This document shows, in pieces, positions 36,901 to 48,572 of a DNA stretch of 64,000 nucleotides. A program made the translations under genes and the position numbers. Every line of letters begins with the position of its first letter. The stretch's first letter is position 1. A model generated the notes under the pieces. The model made no database searches, was not told where the DNA came from, and saw only the letters and a list, made by a program, of their open reading frames with translations. Location of the stretch: positions 4,280,486 through 4,344,485 of the forward strand of contig JACAXG010000052.1 in the NCBI GenBank assembly GCA_018881555.1. Direction: 5' to 3'. Source of the stretch: Amblyornis subalaris (lineage: Eukaryota; Chordata; Aves; Passeriformes; Ptilonorhynchidae).

Positions 36901-39900
36901 TTCAGTAGCAGGTGTAAGATTATATAAATTATGATTCCCAGTGTATTATCAATCAAAAAGCTACTTGTCAAGCTGCTTTTTTGCTAACAACAAAAAAATC
37001 AAATCTATCCTCAGAGGCTATAATCCTGTACAGGCGAATAAAATACCATGGGGTCTGTTCTCCTCTCAGTGCACATACGTAAATCTCATTCCTACTAACA
37101 TTAATGGGGAGTTACACGCATGCATCAGGAGAAGAATAAATCTGCAGCAGAGCACGCAGGAAACCATTCAGTGTGAAATGTTTTAAGGAGACAGATAGGG
37201 GAAAACACCGCATGGAAAGAGCTTATAATGCATTCATTCAGTTTTACTTACAACTCTTGATGAACTTTTTCAGACTGAATGCTGTACATTTGTGTCATAT
37301 GAATTTAGAATGCTTGATAAATTATATTAGCAAGTACATATTAACTGTAGCATGATTCAGGTGGGATTGCTGTCTCCAGGTCATGCATTGCAGATTGATG
37401 GTTATACAGTCCAAAAAGCTTTTGAAGAATTCATGTCAAATGTTTTCAGGTTTCAGTTTTAACATGTTCAACAGTATTCTGAAGCTATTAAGGTCTTACA
37501 GTCTCTCCTAAATGTTTCTAAGTTTTGATTTAAGCAAAAGCAAGAAAATATATACATCTGCTTCCTCAAATACATATTATTCCAAACTGGGTGATCAGCA
37601 TAGAATAGAACGATTAGATTCTGCACTTTGTAACCTCAGGCACATGCATTCTCTGCCTCTCTAAGTTAAATGTGGTGTACATGGGCTTTGTACAGTCATA
37701 TCTTATTAGGAATATTATGAGGAGACTTTGTCTGGACTATTGCAAAATGTTGATCAGTCCTGATTGGGGAGAAAAAGTAGTTGTACATAAATCTATCAAT
37801 ACAACTTCCTTACACACATCCAGGTTGAAAATCTGGCTTTCTATAATCACAGAGGCTGAATGACCATTGAATCATCTAATTATCCTTGTCCCCAACAAAG
37901 AACTTAGTAGACACAGGAATTAATAATATCTGTGTCCATATGTGTGCATTCATACAAATATATATATATGTATAGCATAAATATAAATATATAAAGTTGT
38001 GAGAACCATGGCAGAAACAATCTAAGATGCCATTTTGTTGCAAAGGTAAATGGCAAAATAAGTGCCAGAGATGGATGATAATTGCAAGCAAAGCAGGAAA
38101 TTGTCCAAAGAGTGTGAATATTGTCAGAAGAAAGTTCAGTTCCTTTCCTTCCCCATCCAAATAAAATCAGTTAGATTTAGATTATGAATTGTAAAGTAAC
38201 TGAAGAAATAATGCAGTTGGAAGCCCTTTTTTTTTTTTGTAAATTTAAATATATTCATATGTTCTCACTTTATTTTTGTGGTTTTTAGTTTGATTGGGTT
38301 TTGTTGGATTTTTTATTTCATCCAAAAGAATGTAATCCTCTGGGAAAAGGATGAGTAGAAATTTCAGTTTAAAGGAGCTATTTTCACATGCTGGCAGATG
38401 TATCAACCTATAATTTAAACCCTACTTACTCTGCATTAGAAATATAGATCTAAAATATTTACTAAACCAGTTAGGGCAGTGAGATAATGGAAGGGGTATG
38501 GTAGCACTCAAATAAATAAACTGCAGTAGCATCTGCTATAGACCCTGAAGGTTTGACAAGAGCAAGTACGAAAGATTCCTGGACCAACTATCATAGAGCT
38601 TGAAATCTCAAGGCGCTGTACTCATGGGAACCTTTTGCTGTGCAGCCATCTGGTGGGTGACAAGTACATGCAGCCATGAATCACCAAAGACATTCCTGAG
38701 TTAGGTTTGTAGAGGACAGTGTCATGATTCAGGCAGAAGGGTTATCTAGAAATCAGAGCCTTTGTCATTAAGGAAGTGTTGACAGAAANCGGTATGAAAA
38801 TAGTATTTGTTCAGATACTTGAATGTAAACTGAGTGGACAGCGAAGTGACTTGTGAAAAACCCAGTAGCGTAAGTGGAGAATAACAGAGAATTAAGAATA
38901 ATAGAGAATTAAAGAACAGTCAAAATCCTTGGCCTACTCAATTTCATTTGCGTTTTGCTGACGATTTGAGTAAAATCAGGTTTTTATTTATACCGAGATA
39001 ATGGCAATGAGAAGTAGTTGAATATATCTGTGGAGGAGAAACTGACATAAAAGAAGTACTAAGTTTAAATTACAAGAAAGTATTATTCTAATAACAAGGG
39101 AAAATGAAAGAAACTATAAAAGGCCAGAGTAGTTTTACAATAAAATACTTAAAGGTTAAAAGGATCCAGACAGCAATAAATGTAATAAAAAAAAATCAGA
39201 GTGTAACATTTTTCTGCAACTCTCTACAATCTCTGTGATTTAGAGACCCCCTAGAGACCTTTCTTTAGTCTGATTTTGCTATCTTTATTTCTCGTCTAGA
39301 AGGACATAAATAAAAAANCAGGTAATAAAATATAGGAGGATTGTAGAATTTGCAGATAAATTAGACTTTACAAATAATTTTTAATAAACACGAAATTATT
39401 CCACAAGTGTAAAAATATTCCATATTTGACAGCTGTACAACATAAAGCTCAGGGACTGAAGTGAATTTCCTGAAAGTTCGCATGCTTCTGCTGACTCCAG
39501 CTGAGGGATCCAAGTCAGTCTTTCATGCTAGACAAACAACTAGGTGGCATTTCTCATATAGCAAAGTTCTGCCTATGTCCATGTCTGGGCAAGCACTTGC
39601 TCTTTGCACGCTCATGTCACAAAGGAGGTCACACGCTGAGTTTAAGTTGGTATCCAAACTCCTCTCATTCATGCTTTAGGTACCTCAGCCTTTTATTGAA
39701 ATATAGCCACAGGAGCTCACAGCAACATCTTGTTTGTCATACCATTGGAATAGATGGCTAGCACACATTCTCTTTTGCTTNTGTAAAATTGTTTTCCTCT
39801 CAGAAATAGGTCTTATAAGATCTTGTCATTATTTGCATATAAACTATTTTATAGTGCAGTACTACATAGCTAGGTCAGTATAAGGTGCAAGTGTAGATGC

Positions 39901-40422
39901 AGAGCAGTGTAATTCCCATTTAAGTAAAGACTAAAAGTTCCAAAGTATTCCACATCCAAACCCCACAATTTGTTGTCTGTGGTGAGATTTTTTTAAAAAC
40001 AATTCTCTTACATAGAGGGCCTTTGAATACTTCATTGTTTATCCCTTTCTCTAACATGTTATTGAGCTGTTGGAAAGTTAGTTCCAAACAGCATGAGAAA
40101 ACTTTTTTTGATCTTTTAAAACATTTTTTTTGAAAACTTTTTCCTTTCTGTTGCCTAATTCAGGGAATACTTCCACAAAAGATTTCTACTCNGTTGAATA
40201 ATTTCATTTTCTTGGGATTATCCACATGAATAATATTCCCCCTGTGTGAAGATACTTAATCTACTTATATAGTATATAATTTATGTTTTAAATTTAATAT
40301 CCCAAGCTCACCCAATTTCTCCATGAAGGTAAACCCTGATAATCCCAGATACTGTATTTTTTTAATTGAGTGGAGGCCACTTAAAATAGAACTTCTAATT
40401 TAGATTTAATAACTCTATAAAA

Positions 40423-40656
40423 GATAAATCTAGTTGCCATGTAATAAACAGTAATTAATTAGTTAATATCAATTAAATACTAAAAATATTAATTTACATT
40501 TAACATCTAACTACTGTAATTTGCTATAGCTATCTTATTAAATGCTAATTAAATTCCTAAACATTCTTACAAGTTTAATGCATTAATAATAGGAACGTAA
40601 GTACACATTTACTGTATCTGCAGTTCTCAGTTCATTACATGGCAACTAGATTTATC
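40423..40656. repeat. fold-back element with 23-bp perfect inverted arms
   Basis: The left arm (40423-40445, starting GATAAATCTAG and ending CATGTAAT) is an exact reverse complement of the right arm (40634-40656, starting ATTACATGGC and ending TTTATC). The interior is 188 bp and very AT-rich (repeated TTAATTA, AATTAAAT). Outside the arms, similarity continues imperfectly: TATAAAA before the left arm faces CTCTTTTACA after the right arm, with a 2-bp offset. No open frame of note lies inside. The geometry fits a small non-autonomous DNA transposon (MITE) or a local inverted duplication. I see no sure target-site duplication and know no matching family. Confidence 0.85.
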
Positions 40657-41383
40657 TCTTTTACACTAATTAAATATACTAAGCAAACCTCAGTAACTTT
40701 TCTTAACACATACCATAACTGTTTTATTAATTTCAAATTAAATGCCCGTTTTAAGATTTCTAATCTACGGCTGCCCTAAACAGTTTCCTGCTAACATAGC
40801 AAAGGTTACACTGATGTTGTAACTAAACCATGACACTTCTAGATGTTGGTTATATGAGAAGCACGACTTTCTTTTCTGCTCTGTTTTATTTTAAGCATAA
40901 NGACTTTTTACTAATTCCCTTTACTTCTTCCCAGAAATGTCTTGTCTTTCCTTTCTCACTCTACCCCATGTGAGCATAATCCCATTTCCTCTCTGTAATC
41001 CGTTTCTCTTTAGTTTTTCTACCTGTAGTAGCTGATAGTTCACCTCAGTTATTGTTTCGATGGTCTTGAAATAAAAGGAAAATTCTTTCCATATGTACAG
41101 CTATCATTGTATTATTTAAAATATCTCTGATGCTTGCAAAATTATATTAATCCTCAGCAAAACCACTCAATGCCATGGAAGGTTTAAGCAAACAACCATA
41201 TAAACACCTGTAAGCAAAGAAATTCTGGTCAGAATGTCAGTCAGGCTGCTATGAATATGTCAGAGTAAAGTCTGTAACAGGATTTCTTTAGGAAATGGAG
41301 GCAGACACTACAGTCACGTGTATCAAATTATTTAGAATCATGGTTCTTTTCACATATGATGGAGGCCGTCATAAAGACAGGAG

Positions 41384-41700
41384 GCTGCTGTGCAGCAAGA
41401 AAAGCACATTAGCTATTAACCTTCCCCCAGCCGATCAACTTTGTTTTGCAATCTTTCCTCAGAACCATTAGAATACCCTGAAGAAATAACTTTCCAATTA
41501 AAAAGGATCTCAGAGAACAAAGCCATTTTATCTCTGACTCCTGGTGTTCTTTATTCCAATAATTTAAATTGGAATTGATTTTTCAATTTAGCCGTTGACT
41601 TGCTATGGACACACAGCTGAAAAGGCCGAATGGAATTGCATGGCTGAAATATTTGTCTTTGTGATGCACTCCTCATAAATTCACAGGAGCCTGCTTTTTT
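41384..41700. promoter_or_regulatory. candidate conserved non-coding element
   Basis: High-complexity, repeat-free text holds several homeodomain-like cores: AGCTATTAACC, CCAATTAAAAAGG, CAATAATTTAAATTGG (with TTCCAAT ... ATTGGAA dyad) and GGAATTGATTTTTCAATTTA. A poly(T) run near 41695-41704 closes it. The call comes only from motif density and absence of repeat signatures. Confidence 0.2.
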
Positions 41701-42916
41701 TTTTAATGCATTTTCTTTTTGCTGCTACTGCTTTAGACAACAGCTTTTTAGCTCAGCATGAGCAAACTGAGAAAACACNTCCAGTATGACCTCGAGGGCC
41801 TCATACTCAGTTCTTCATAGATCTATTTAATTGTTACATCCCTGAGAAAAATTAATAGATCCAGTGTAGTCAAAGTGATAGCTGTTTTTCAAAGCCTGAA
41901 AATGTGTTCTACAATTTTTGTGTGTATTTCTGATTTTGTTTCTTTAAAATAATAAATTTTAAAGGTGAACAAAACCCCTAAACACCTACTCAGTTAATTT
42001 CACTGTGTTCAGTACAAATGTGGAATTACATAAGTAGGTTAGGTATATTTTCTCATTGTTCTAGTGGCAGACTCACTTAACACAGTAATTGATTTACCTG
42101 TGGAACAGTTTTGAANTAAGCACTCAAGTTATTAAGGAGCTTTTTAAAAGATTAAGGTCCAGTTGTGCCTGTAGTTCAGCTCAGTGTTTGTGCAACCCAA
42201 CACGTGGCATAACAAGGAAGAGAGTTGTAACAGTTTGGCTGAGGACAGATTTGGGTCCTAACACTCAGAATTTTGTAATGTCAGCATTTTAACTTCCCAT
42301 TATTTTGTGAGTAACATTTTTCTGGACAAACACGACTGAACATTTGATGCTGAAAATAGAAAGTGGAGATGGAGAAGGAAAGGGAAAAGAGAAAGCAAAC
42401 TTCTGGTCCAGTTAACTAGTTATATTCATCTATTGTGGGAGGGCCGTGTGTGCTCATCAAGACTGAGACATGATTGCTAGTTTTATTTTTATCTTTGTGA
42501 TCTTTCATTCTTGGCCTTTTTCTTCTTTTTTTTCCTGCAAGAAAAGCATCAAACATACCAATATTTGAAAGCAGCTAGTCCAGATGTTGGTTTTGGACAC
42601 TTCTCTGCTGCAGTAATTTTACTGCTTTAGATGGGAAATTAACCACAGACAGTTTACTGCTGTAAATTATGCAGAAGAAAACAGTAAAAGAGGAAGAGTA
42701 TCATCTTCCCCTTTTCATAGATACAATCAGAGAAAAAATGAGAAAAAAAGGTGTTGGTATTGCTGAAATTTTAGAGCCCATCTGTCTAAACCTCTGTCCA
42801 GTCAGTTCAATACTTCAAAAAATCAACTTTTGTTAATTTTAGAAAAAGTTGTTTCCACAACACGTGTCCCATTGTCTGTAGTATGTTTATACTGGTAAGT
42901 GAAAGAAGACCATAAT

Positions 42917-43135
42917 CACAGAAGAACAGAATATTACGAGTTGGAAGGGACCCACAAGGATCATTGAGTCTAACTCCTGCCCCTGCAGAGAACATCCTCA
43001 GAAGTCACACCATGTGCCCAAGAGTATTGTACAAACACAGCTTGAGCTCTGTCAGACTGGTGCCGTGACCACTTCCCTGGGGATCTTGTTCCACCTCCCA
43101 ACCATCCTCTGGGGGANGAACATTTTCTGCTCCGG
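42917..43135 (-). mobile_element. CR1 LINE 3'-end copy
   Basis: On the plus strand it reads CACAGAAGAACAGAATATTA, GTTGGAAGGGACCCACAAGG, ATCATTGAGTCTAACTCCTG, CACCATGTGCCCAAGAGTAT, GACCACTTCCCTGGGGATCT and CCTGTTCCA-like CTTGTTCCACC. This is the reverse complement of a CR1 3' untranslated region of the type whose middle mentions GGTGCCGTGACCAC. It is 5' truncated, with no coding sequence. The break is near 43135. Confidence 0.92.
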
Positions 43136-45828
43136 TTAGGTTTCTTTTAGGTATAGTTTTAGATACACCTGCACTTAGAAGATTAGAGAGAACAGTGTGT
43201 ACATGAGAAAGTGTGTGTTGCTGGGATCCAGGTCAAAGACTGGCCCTGACCCTTTTTTTTGTCTTTTTTTTTCTTCAGTTTGCCAATAACCTGTACGTTT
43301 ATAATAGGATGTCTCCACTTAATGTTGAAAATTCTTAATCAAACAGGGATGGCCACTAGAACATGAATAAACTTGTGAAGAAAGCTATGTAGAAACTGAA
43401 ATTACTATGTACTTGTTGAATATTAAAATGTCATTAAAATACTCTTTGACAAATACATGAAGTAGTGAAGATGAGATAAGGAGGAAAAATACCTAAGGGA
43501 ATGCGCAATGCTGTATCAAAGGCCTGTAATTACTAAACTATCAACAAATAGTTAAGTAACAAAATTGAGCTGAGGTTTTAGTGACCTTTTTAATCATCAG
43601 AGGTGAAAGACATCTTGGTTCTTTTACAACATGAAAAATGTATAAGCATTTTAACTACCTTTAAACCAGGTTTTGATGAGTTTATAAATGGAAATGTGTG
43701 TAACTTTTGCAATAATATTATCTTGGAGTCAGAAGTCCATACTAGTTCTGTATCATCTCTTTCTGCTTTTTTTTAAATATATTTTATGGGTCATGGGAAT
43801 ATTTAACTTTTTCTTGGTTCCTCCATCCAGCTGTATTCCAAACATGTTAGGATGATACCCAGGTACATGCTAGATTTTTCCCATCCTTGTAAGNTTTGCT
43901 TTTCATGAAAAGCAATCCCAGACTCATAAACCAGACTGAAACAGAAGGACAGTCATATTGGTCTGGTCGACTGACAGGATGACCAGGACTTCAAATGTTT
44001 TGTAGTTTGCGTTCATCAGCAAAAGTGAGTGCAGACTCAAGAGTCCTTCAAAAGAAGCTTGGATGTCAAAAATGGCATCCAAATTCCTCCAATTACCAGA
44101 AAAACTAAGAATGGAAATGGACTTCCACATACATACATACATACAGAAGCATATATTCTCTTNTATTTTAAAATACTTCCTTTCCAATGTGGTCTGCTGC
44201 AGGTCATCTGTACAATAAAATGACAAAACCAATGACAAGAAGCTATTTTGGAGATAACGTAGCAATAGCCAAGGGCAAAACATCATCATTGCCCAGCCAG
44301 GCTATTTGACAACAGTGGTCTTCCTAAAGCGTATTTGAAATTCTTTTCTAAGCCCTTACTTATGGACAAGGGAACAGACCATTTCAAGACAGGGAAATGC
44401 CTTTTTTTTTTAATGAGAAAAAAAGAGAACGAAAAAAGCTGTTCATTCCATGAAAGGCTGAAGTTCAAGTCTCCCTTCAGAAAAACAGATGTACATTGTA
44501 TGTTGTATTAAAAGCAGTATTGGCAAAATCAGTATTTCCATGTACAAGAGACTGCATTGGAATTATTCTATGTTTTACACCAGTTTGAGAACAGGTTTGA
44601 TCCTTTAATATTAGGGTCCTTTAAAATCCTCTATTAATTTTGTTAATGTTATTCATTTATTACAAAGGAAGTGATTTAGAATGTTAATAACAATCTTGAA
44701 TGCATTTTTACTTCCTTGTCTTAGGATGGCACTGCCTGAGAGAACATCTTTGGTCAGTCAGTTCAAGGAGCACATTTTCTCCCTTCCTTGGTACAGTCAC
44801 CCTCTGCAAATTTTATCTCTTTTTAAAAATTGTGGTAAGATTCTGAGAACCAGAACTGATATGTTTGGGCAGGAACCTTTCTTTCTTTTCCCCCTTTTCT
44901 CCTCCCTATTTTTCCTTCACAATTGTTATTTTCTTTTTGATTTCCTAAAGACAGTTAGAGATGTTTCACATTTTACTGTTAAGAGGCTCTAGATAATAGT
45001 GGGGGGTTATTTTAAATATGCAGTTCTGATATACTTTTAGAGACTTGAATCTACTTTAGCATTATGACTGAAGTATTAATAACTGCAAAAAATTCAGAAT
45101 AGAGGTTAAAACTACAAGAAAAAAGAATGGTCTAAGGGTTTAATTGCAACTGAGAAGGTTGAAAACGTTTGTTATGGAAAAGTATCCAAAAGTGTTCTCA
45201 ACATATGCAGGTAGGAAGAACTATTCAGTATGTAAGCGCACATGTGGAGCTCAATGTCACATACATCAGATTCTAGCCTGACACATTATCTTAGATAAAT
45301 GAAGTTTCATTGACTGAGTTTATGAACTAAACCTTTGACATTGCACACACTTTGGAAAATGATCTTTTCCAAATTATTGCTTTTATGGATGTCAGACACT
45401 TGGCCATATTCATTTCCAAGAATGCCAATGGTAATGAGTAAATGATGCAACAGGTCCCACATTCATATAGTTTGTTTTGTTCTCTAACATCAATAAAACC
45501 CCCTAATCTAGAAATCATTGCATTTCCATTAATTTTTACAATCACATTTCTGTAGGAAATGAAATCAAAATAAAAGCAAAAAAAAGCCCTAACAAAACCT
45601 ACCCTCATCAAATACTGCATAAGTATCATGTTACTCCACACAAATATCTTGGATACACTTGCATACCTAAACGTCACCTATCCTTAGCTAACTGAATTAA
45701 AGCCATTCTTATTGACATATAGTCAGGAGAATTATGCATCTCCTTATCTGTCTATTTAATTCTTTATCAGATGTAGCCCTAAGCAGAAGATGAGAGGCAC
45801 AAATAGATAGCTGTAAGTGAGTGAACAC
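43136..45828. other. AT-rich non-coding sequence
   Basis: No gene is seen. The 121-codon minus-strand frame at 43924-44289 contains an N and F/L/S-rich, low-information sequence. The 116-codon minus-strand frame at 45327-45677 likewise has no domain. A short (CATA)n run lies at 44127-44145. Confidence 0.6.
44127..44145. repeat. (CATA)n short microsatellite
   Basis: Nearly five CATA units lie between ACTTC and GAAGC. It is a minor simple repeat. Confidence 0.9.
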
Positions 45829-46945
45829 AGAATCACAGAATCACAGAATGGCTTGGGTTGGAAGAGACCTTAAAAATTATCTATTTCCAAACCCCCCGTA
45901 ATAGGCAGCGACATCTTTCACACGACCATGTTGCCNCATCCAATCTGGTCTTGAGCACTTCTAGAGATGGAGAATCCACAACTTCTCTGGGCAACCTGTT
46001 CTGGTGTTGCACCGCCCTTACAGAAAATAATTTCTTCCTGGTATCTAGTCTAAACTTAGTCTCTTTCAGTTTAAAATTATTTACCCTTGTCCTATCATTA
46101 CATGCCCTCCTAAAGAGTCCCTCTCTGTCTTTCTGGTACACTCTTCAGATTCTGGAAGGCAAGACTTAGGTCACCCCAAATCCTTCCGTTCTCCTGAACA
46201 ACCCAAATTCTCTTAGTCTTTCCTCATAGGAGAGGTGTTCCATCCCTCTAATAATTTTGGTGACCTCCTCTGGATCTGTTTCAGCAGGTCCATGTCCTTC
46301 CTGTGCTGGGGCCCNCAGAGCTGGATGCAGCACTCCAGGTGGGATCTCACCAGAGCAGAGCAGAGCACAGCAGAGCAGAGCAGAGCGGCAGAATCCCCTC
46401 CCTCACCCTGCTGGCCACGCTGCTCTGGATGCAGCCCAGGACACGTGTGGCTTTCTGGGCTGTGAGTGTACATTGCTGGGTCATGTCCAGCCTCTCATCC
46501 ACCAGCACCNCCAAGTCCTTCTCCCCAGGGTTGCTCTCAGTTTGTTCATCCCCCAGCCTGGATTGATACTGGGGCTTGCCCCAACCCAGGTGCAGCACCT
46601 TGCATTTGGCCTNGTGAGATTCCCATGGGCCCGCTTGAACTTGTCCAGGTCCCTCTGGATGTTATCCCATCTTTCAGCTGTGTCAACTGCACCACTCCGT
46701 TTGGTGTCAGCTGCAAATTTGCTGAGGGTGCACTTGATCCCTTCATCTATGTCATTAATGAAGATACCAAATAACACTGGCCCTGGTACAGACCCCTGCG
46801 GGACAGCACATAGGGGATCCTATTAACTATTCTCCTTTAAGAGCTGGAAGTTTGCTTTCCGAAAGCTCAGGGGTCTAACTTTACTCCTTACCTGACCCCT
46901 ATCCCTGAGGACTGCAAACTGCAATAATGCATGATCAGGAGACAT
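45829..46945 (-). mobile_element. CR1 LINE copy with internally deleted ORF2
   Basis: Read on the minus strand, the copy begins (46940 to about 46820) with the end of the CR1 endonuclease: SPDHALLQF carries the conserved DH of the SDH motif, then LRDRGQVRSK and LSFRKANFQLL. It then jumps, near 46815, straight into the late reverse transcriptase: [23 protein letters not shown], later [31 protein letters not shown] and HLECCIQLXGPQHRKDMDLL. These pieces lie in three different frames, so there are at least two frameshifts plus Ns. The 3' untranslated region and a triple CACAGAAT end (45829-45850) complete it. Most of the polymerase, including the YADD region and upstream, is missing. It is non-functional. 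Confidence 0.92.
46347..46386. repeat. (AGAGC)n expansion inside the CR1 copy
   Basis: About seven CAGAG units, two of them altered to CACAG or CGGCAG, lie exactly where the CR1 reverse transcriptase normally encodes LYSALV (minus strand reads [15 protein letters not shown]). The repeat must have grown by slippage from the CTCTGCTCTG-type coding text after insertion. Confidence 0.9.
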
Positions 46946-47285
46946 ACTGTACAAATCTAACTGGAATTATACACTAGTGCTGAACACAGTAGGATTCTAA
47001 CCCTGATCAAGATTTTAGCAGTAATTTATCTGATTGGGAACTTCGGACTTGGATTTAGTCTGTCCTAATTTTTTCTGGAGCTTCAGTGATTCAAATGGCA
47101 GTAGTCTACATTCTCTATGTAATTGTCATGTCATATGTGAAATTTCACTGCATTTCCATTTCAAATGTGTTCGTATATTTTTGTTATACGTGTTGAACTT
47201 TAAGGCCAGTGAAAGAAAGCATGTGTGCATAACATTGTGGAATGAACAAGCAGATGATGTTACTGTGTTTATTAGATTACTTAAG

Positions 47286-47443
47286 ATTGAGGAAACACTT
47301 TTTTATTGTGAGAGTGATATTTAAAAGCTGTCTGGACATGGCCCAGGGCAACTGGCTCTAAGAGGCCCTATTTAAGCCGGGGGCTTGAAAAGATAACCTT
47401 CAGTTCTCCTTCAACTTCAACTGTTCTGTGATGCTGTGATTCC
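47286..47443 (+). mobile_element. CR1 LINE 3' end with internal deletion
   Basis: GAGGAAACACTTTTTTATTG and TGAGAGTGA (cf. the CR1 segment with TTCACCGTGAGGGTGA) pass directly into TATTTAAAAGCTGTCTGGAC, CATGGCCCAGGGCAACTGGC and TCTAAGAGGCCC. The end is AACTGTTCTGTGATGCTGTG ATTCC. The part usually between (GGAACAGGCTGCCCAGAGAG and following) is missing. It is sense-oriented and lacks coding sequence. Confidence 0.88.
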
Positions 47444-48532
47444 TTCTTTACACATAGCCCCAGTCTATGTATACAGNTGTTTCCATGTGCTCAAGAAAAT
47501 GTTATTGCATAATTCAAATTCTTACTANGAAATTATAGTACATAATGATATCTGCAATTGAGTTTAGCAGAAACTTTCTGAATTCCTCATGTACACAATG
47601 AATGACTTACTATTTTTTGCCCTTCAAGGTTTTTATAGTTGCTACTCTATAGGCTAACACATTTATTCATCTGTTTTAAATGCTTTCTCTAATGTTTACA
47701 TATATTTATTTATAAATTGTTTCTGAATGTGAAAGTTAATCTAATCTTCCAATAATTTGCTATGGCAAATCACTTAGTAGACCAGGTGATTTTTATTTTC
47801 TAAAAGGATTCCTTTTTTTTTTTTTTTAATATTTGTGTGGTGAGGTTCTTTTGCGGTGCCTAATTGGATCACAATAAGAGTGTTNTACTAAAATTTTCAC
47901 TACAGAACATGTTTAGTGGATCAAAAAACTGTGTGTGGGGGCTGTGTGGGTGTGTGGGCAGAAGGGTTTCAAAAGTGTATTATCTGAAATGAATTACTAA
48001 TTGACTGCACTGAGTATGGGAACGTTTTCAGTGTTTTTCACTTACAGTCATTGCTCAAAATGTATTTATTTAGGGACCACTTATCAAACAAAATTAATTT
48101 ATTCATTAAGTTAGCTTGCCCTCCCCAAATTAAGTAAGAAAAAGAGAAAAAAAAGAGAATTTCATCCAGTTTAAAAATTATAATTTCGGTGCATAGGAAT
48201 GTCAGTTGGTCTTGAAGTTGCGGAGGTTTCTTGATTGCATCTAATGTGCTGAAAGAGGACTAGGGAGAGAGCAGTTAGCATCTGATTAACAGCTTGACTA
48301 TCCTCCTTGTCACTACTTTGGTTGCGCCATCTAGACATGTTACAGATGGGAACAGTTCTAAGCAGTGTGGATGCAACCCAGTCTGTACAACATGGTCCTG
48401 TGGTCAGTGATCACCCTCTTTTAGTTTGCAATGTCAATGAGTTTAGCTCATCTCTTTACGCAAAGAGAAGCAATATCATTTTATTTGCTATATAAAATGT
48501 AGCCCAAGGGCTCCATCTGGGAAACTCGTACT

Positions 48533-48572
48533 TATCAAGCCTCAGTTTACTCTTTGGAGATGTAAAGAAAAG
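48533..48572 (+). mobile_element. possible MIR SINE scrap
   Basis: TCAAGCCTCAGTTTACTCTT followed by TGGAGATGTAAAGAA resembles the MIR core GCCTCAGTTTCCTCATCTGT AAAA. Only about 35 bp is similar, so chance is possible. Confidence 0.3.

Larger units (their letters stand above)
33986..42916. other. AT-rich non-coding sequence
   Basis: No gene is seen. A long inverted repeat (40423-40656) and a candidate conserved element (41384-41700) are annotated separately. The segment 38560-38800 and the 39440-39760 open frames (72 and 78 codons, overlapping in different frames) have mixed composition but no recognisable family. Confidence 0.65.

Noticed and set aside
37672..37863. Possible CR1 reverse-transcriptase piece (LIRNIMRRLCLDYC)
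   Set aside because: The resemblance to the CR1 LVRPHLEYC region is limited to a few residues and no neighbouring CR1 text is present.
43924..44289. 121-codon minus-strand frame and a possible SINE-like text at 43930-44035
   Set aside because: The frame contains an N and low-information F/L/S sequence; the resemblance to sauropsid SINEs was too short to support.
46235..46826. Plus-strand frames of 76 to 189 codons over the CR1 copy
   Set aside because: They are antisense shadows of the CR1 ORF2, which reads on the minus strand and shows recognisable reverse-transcriptase motifs.
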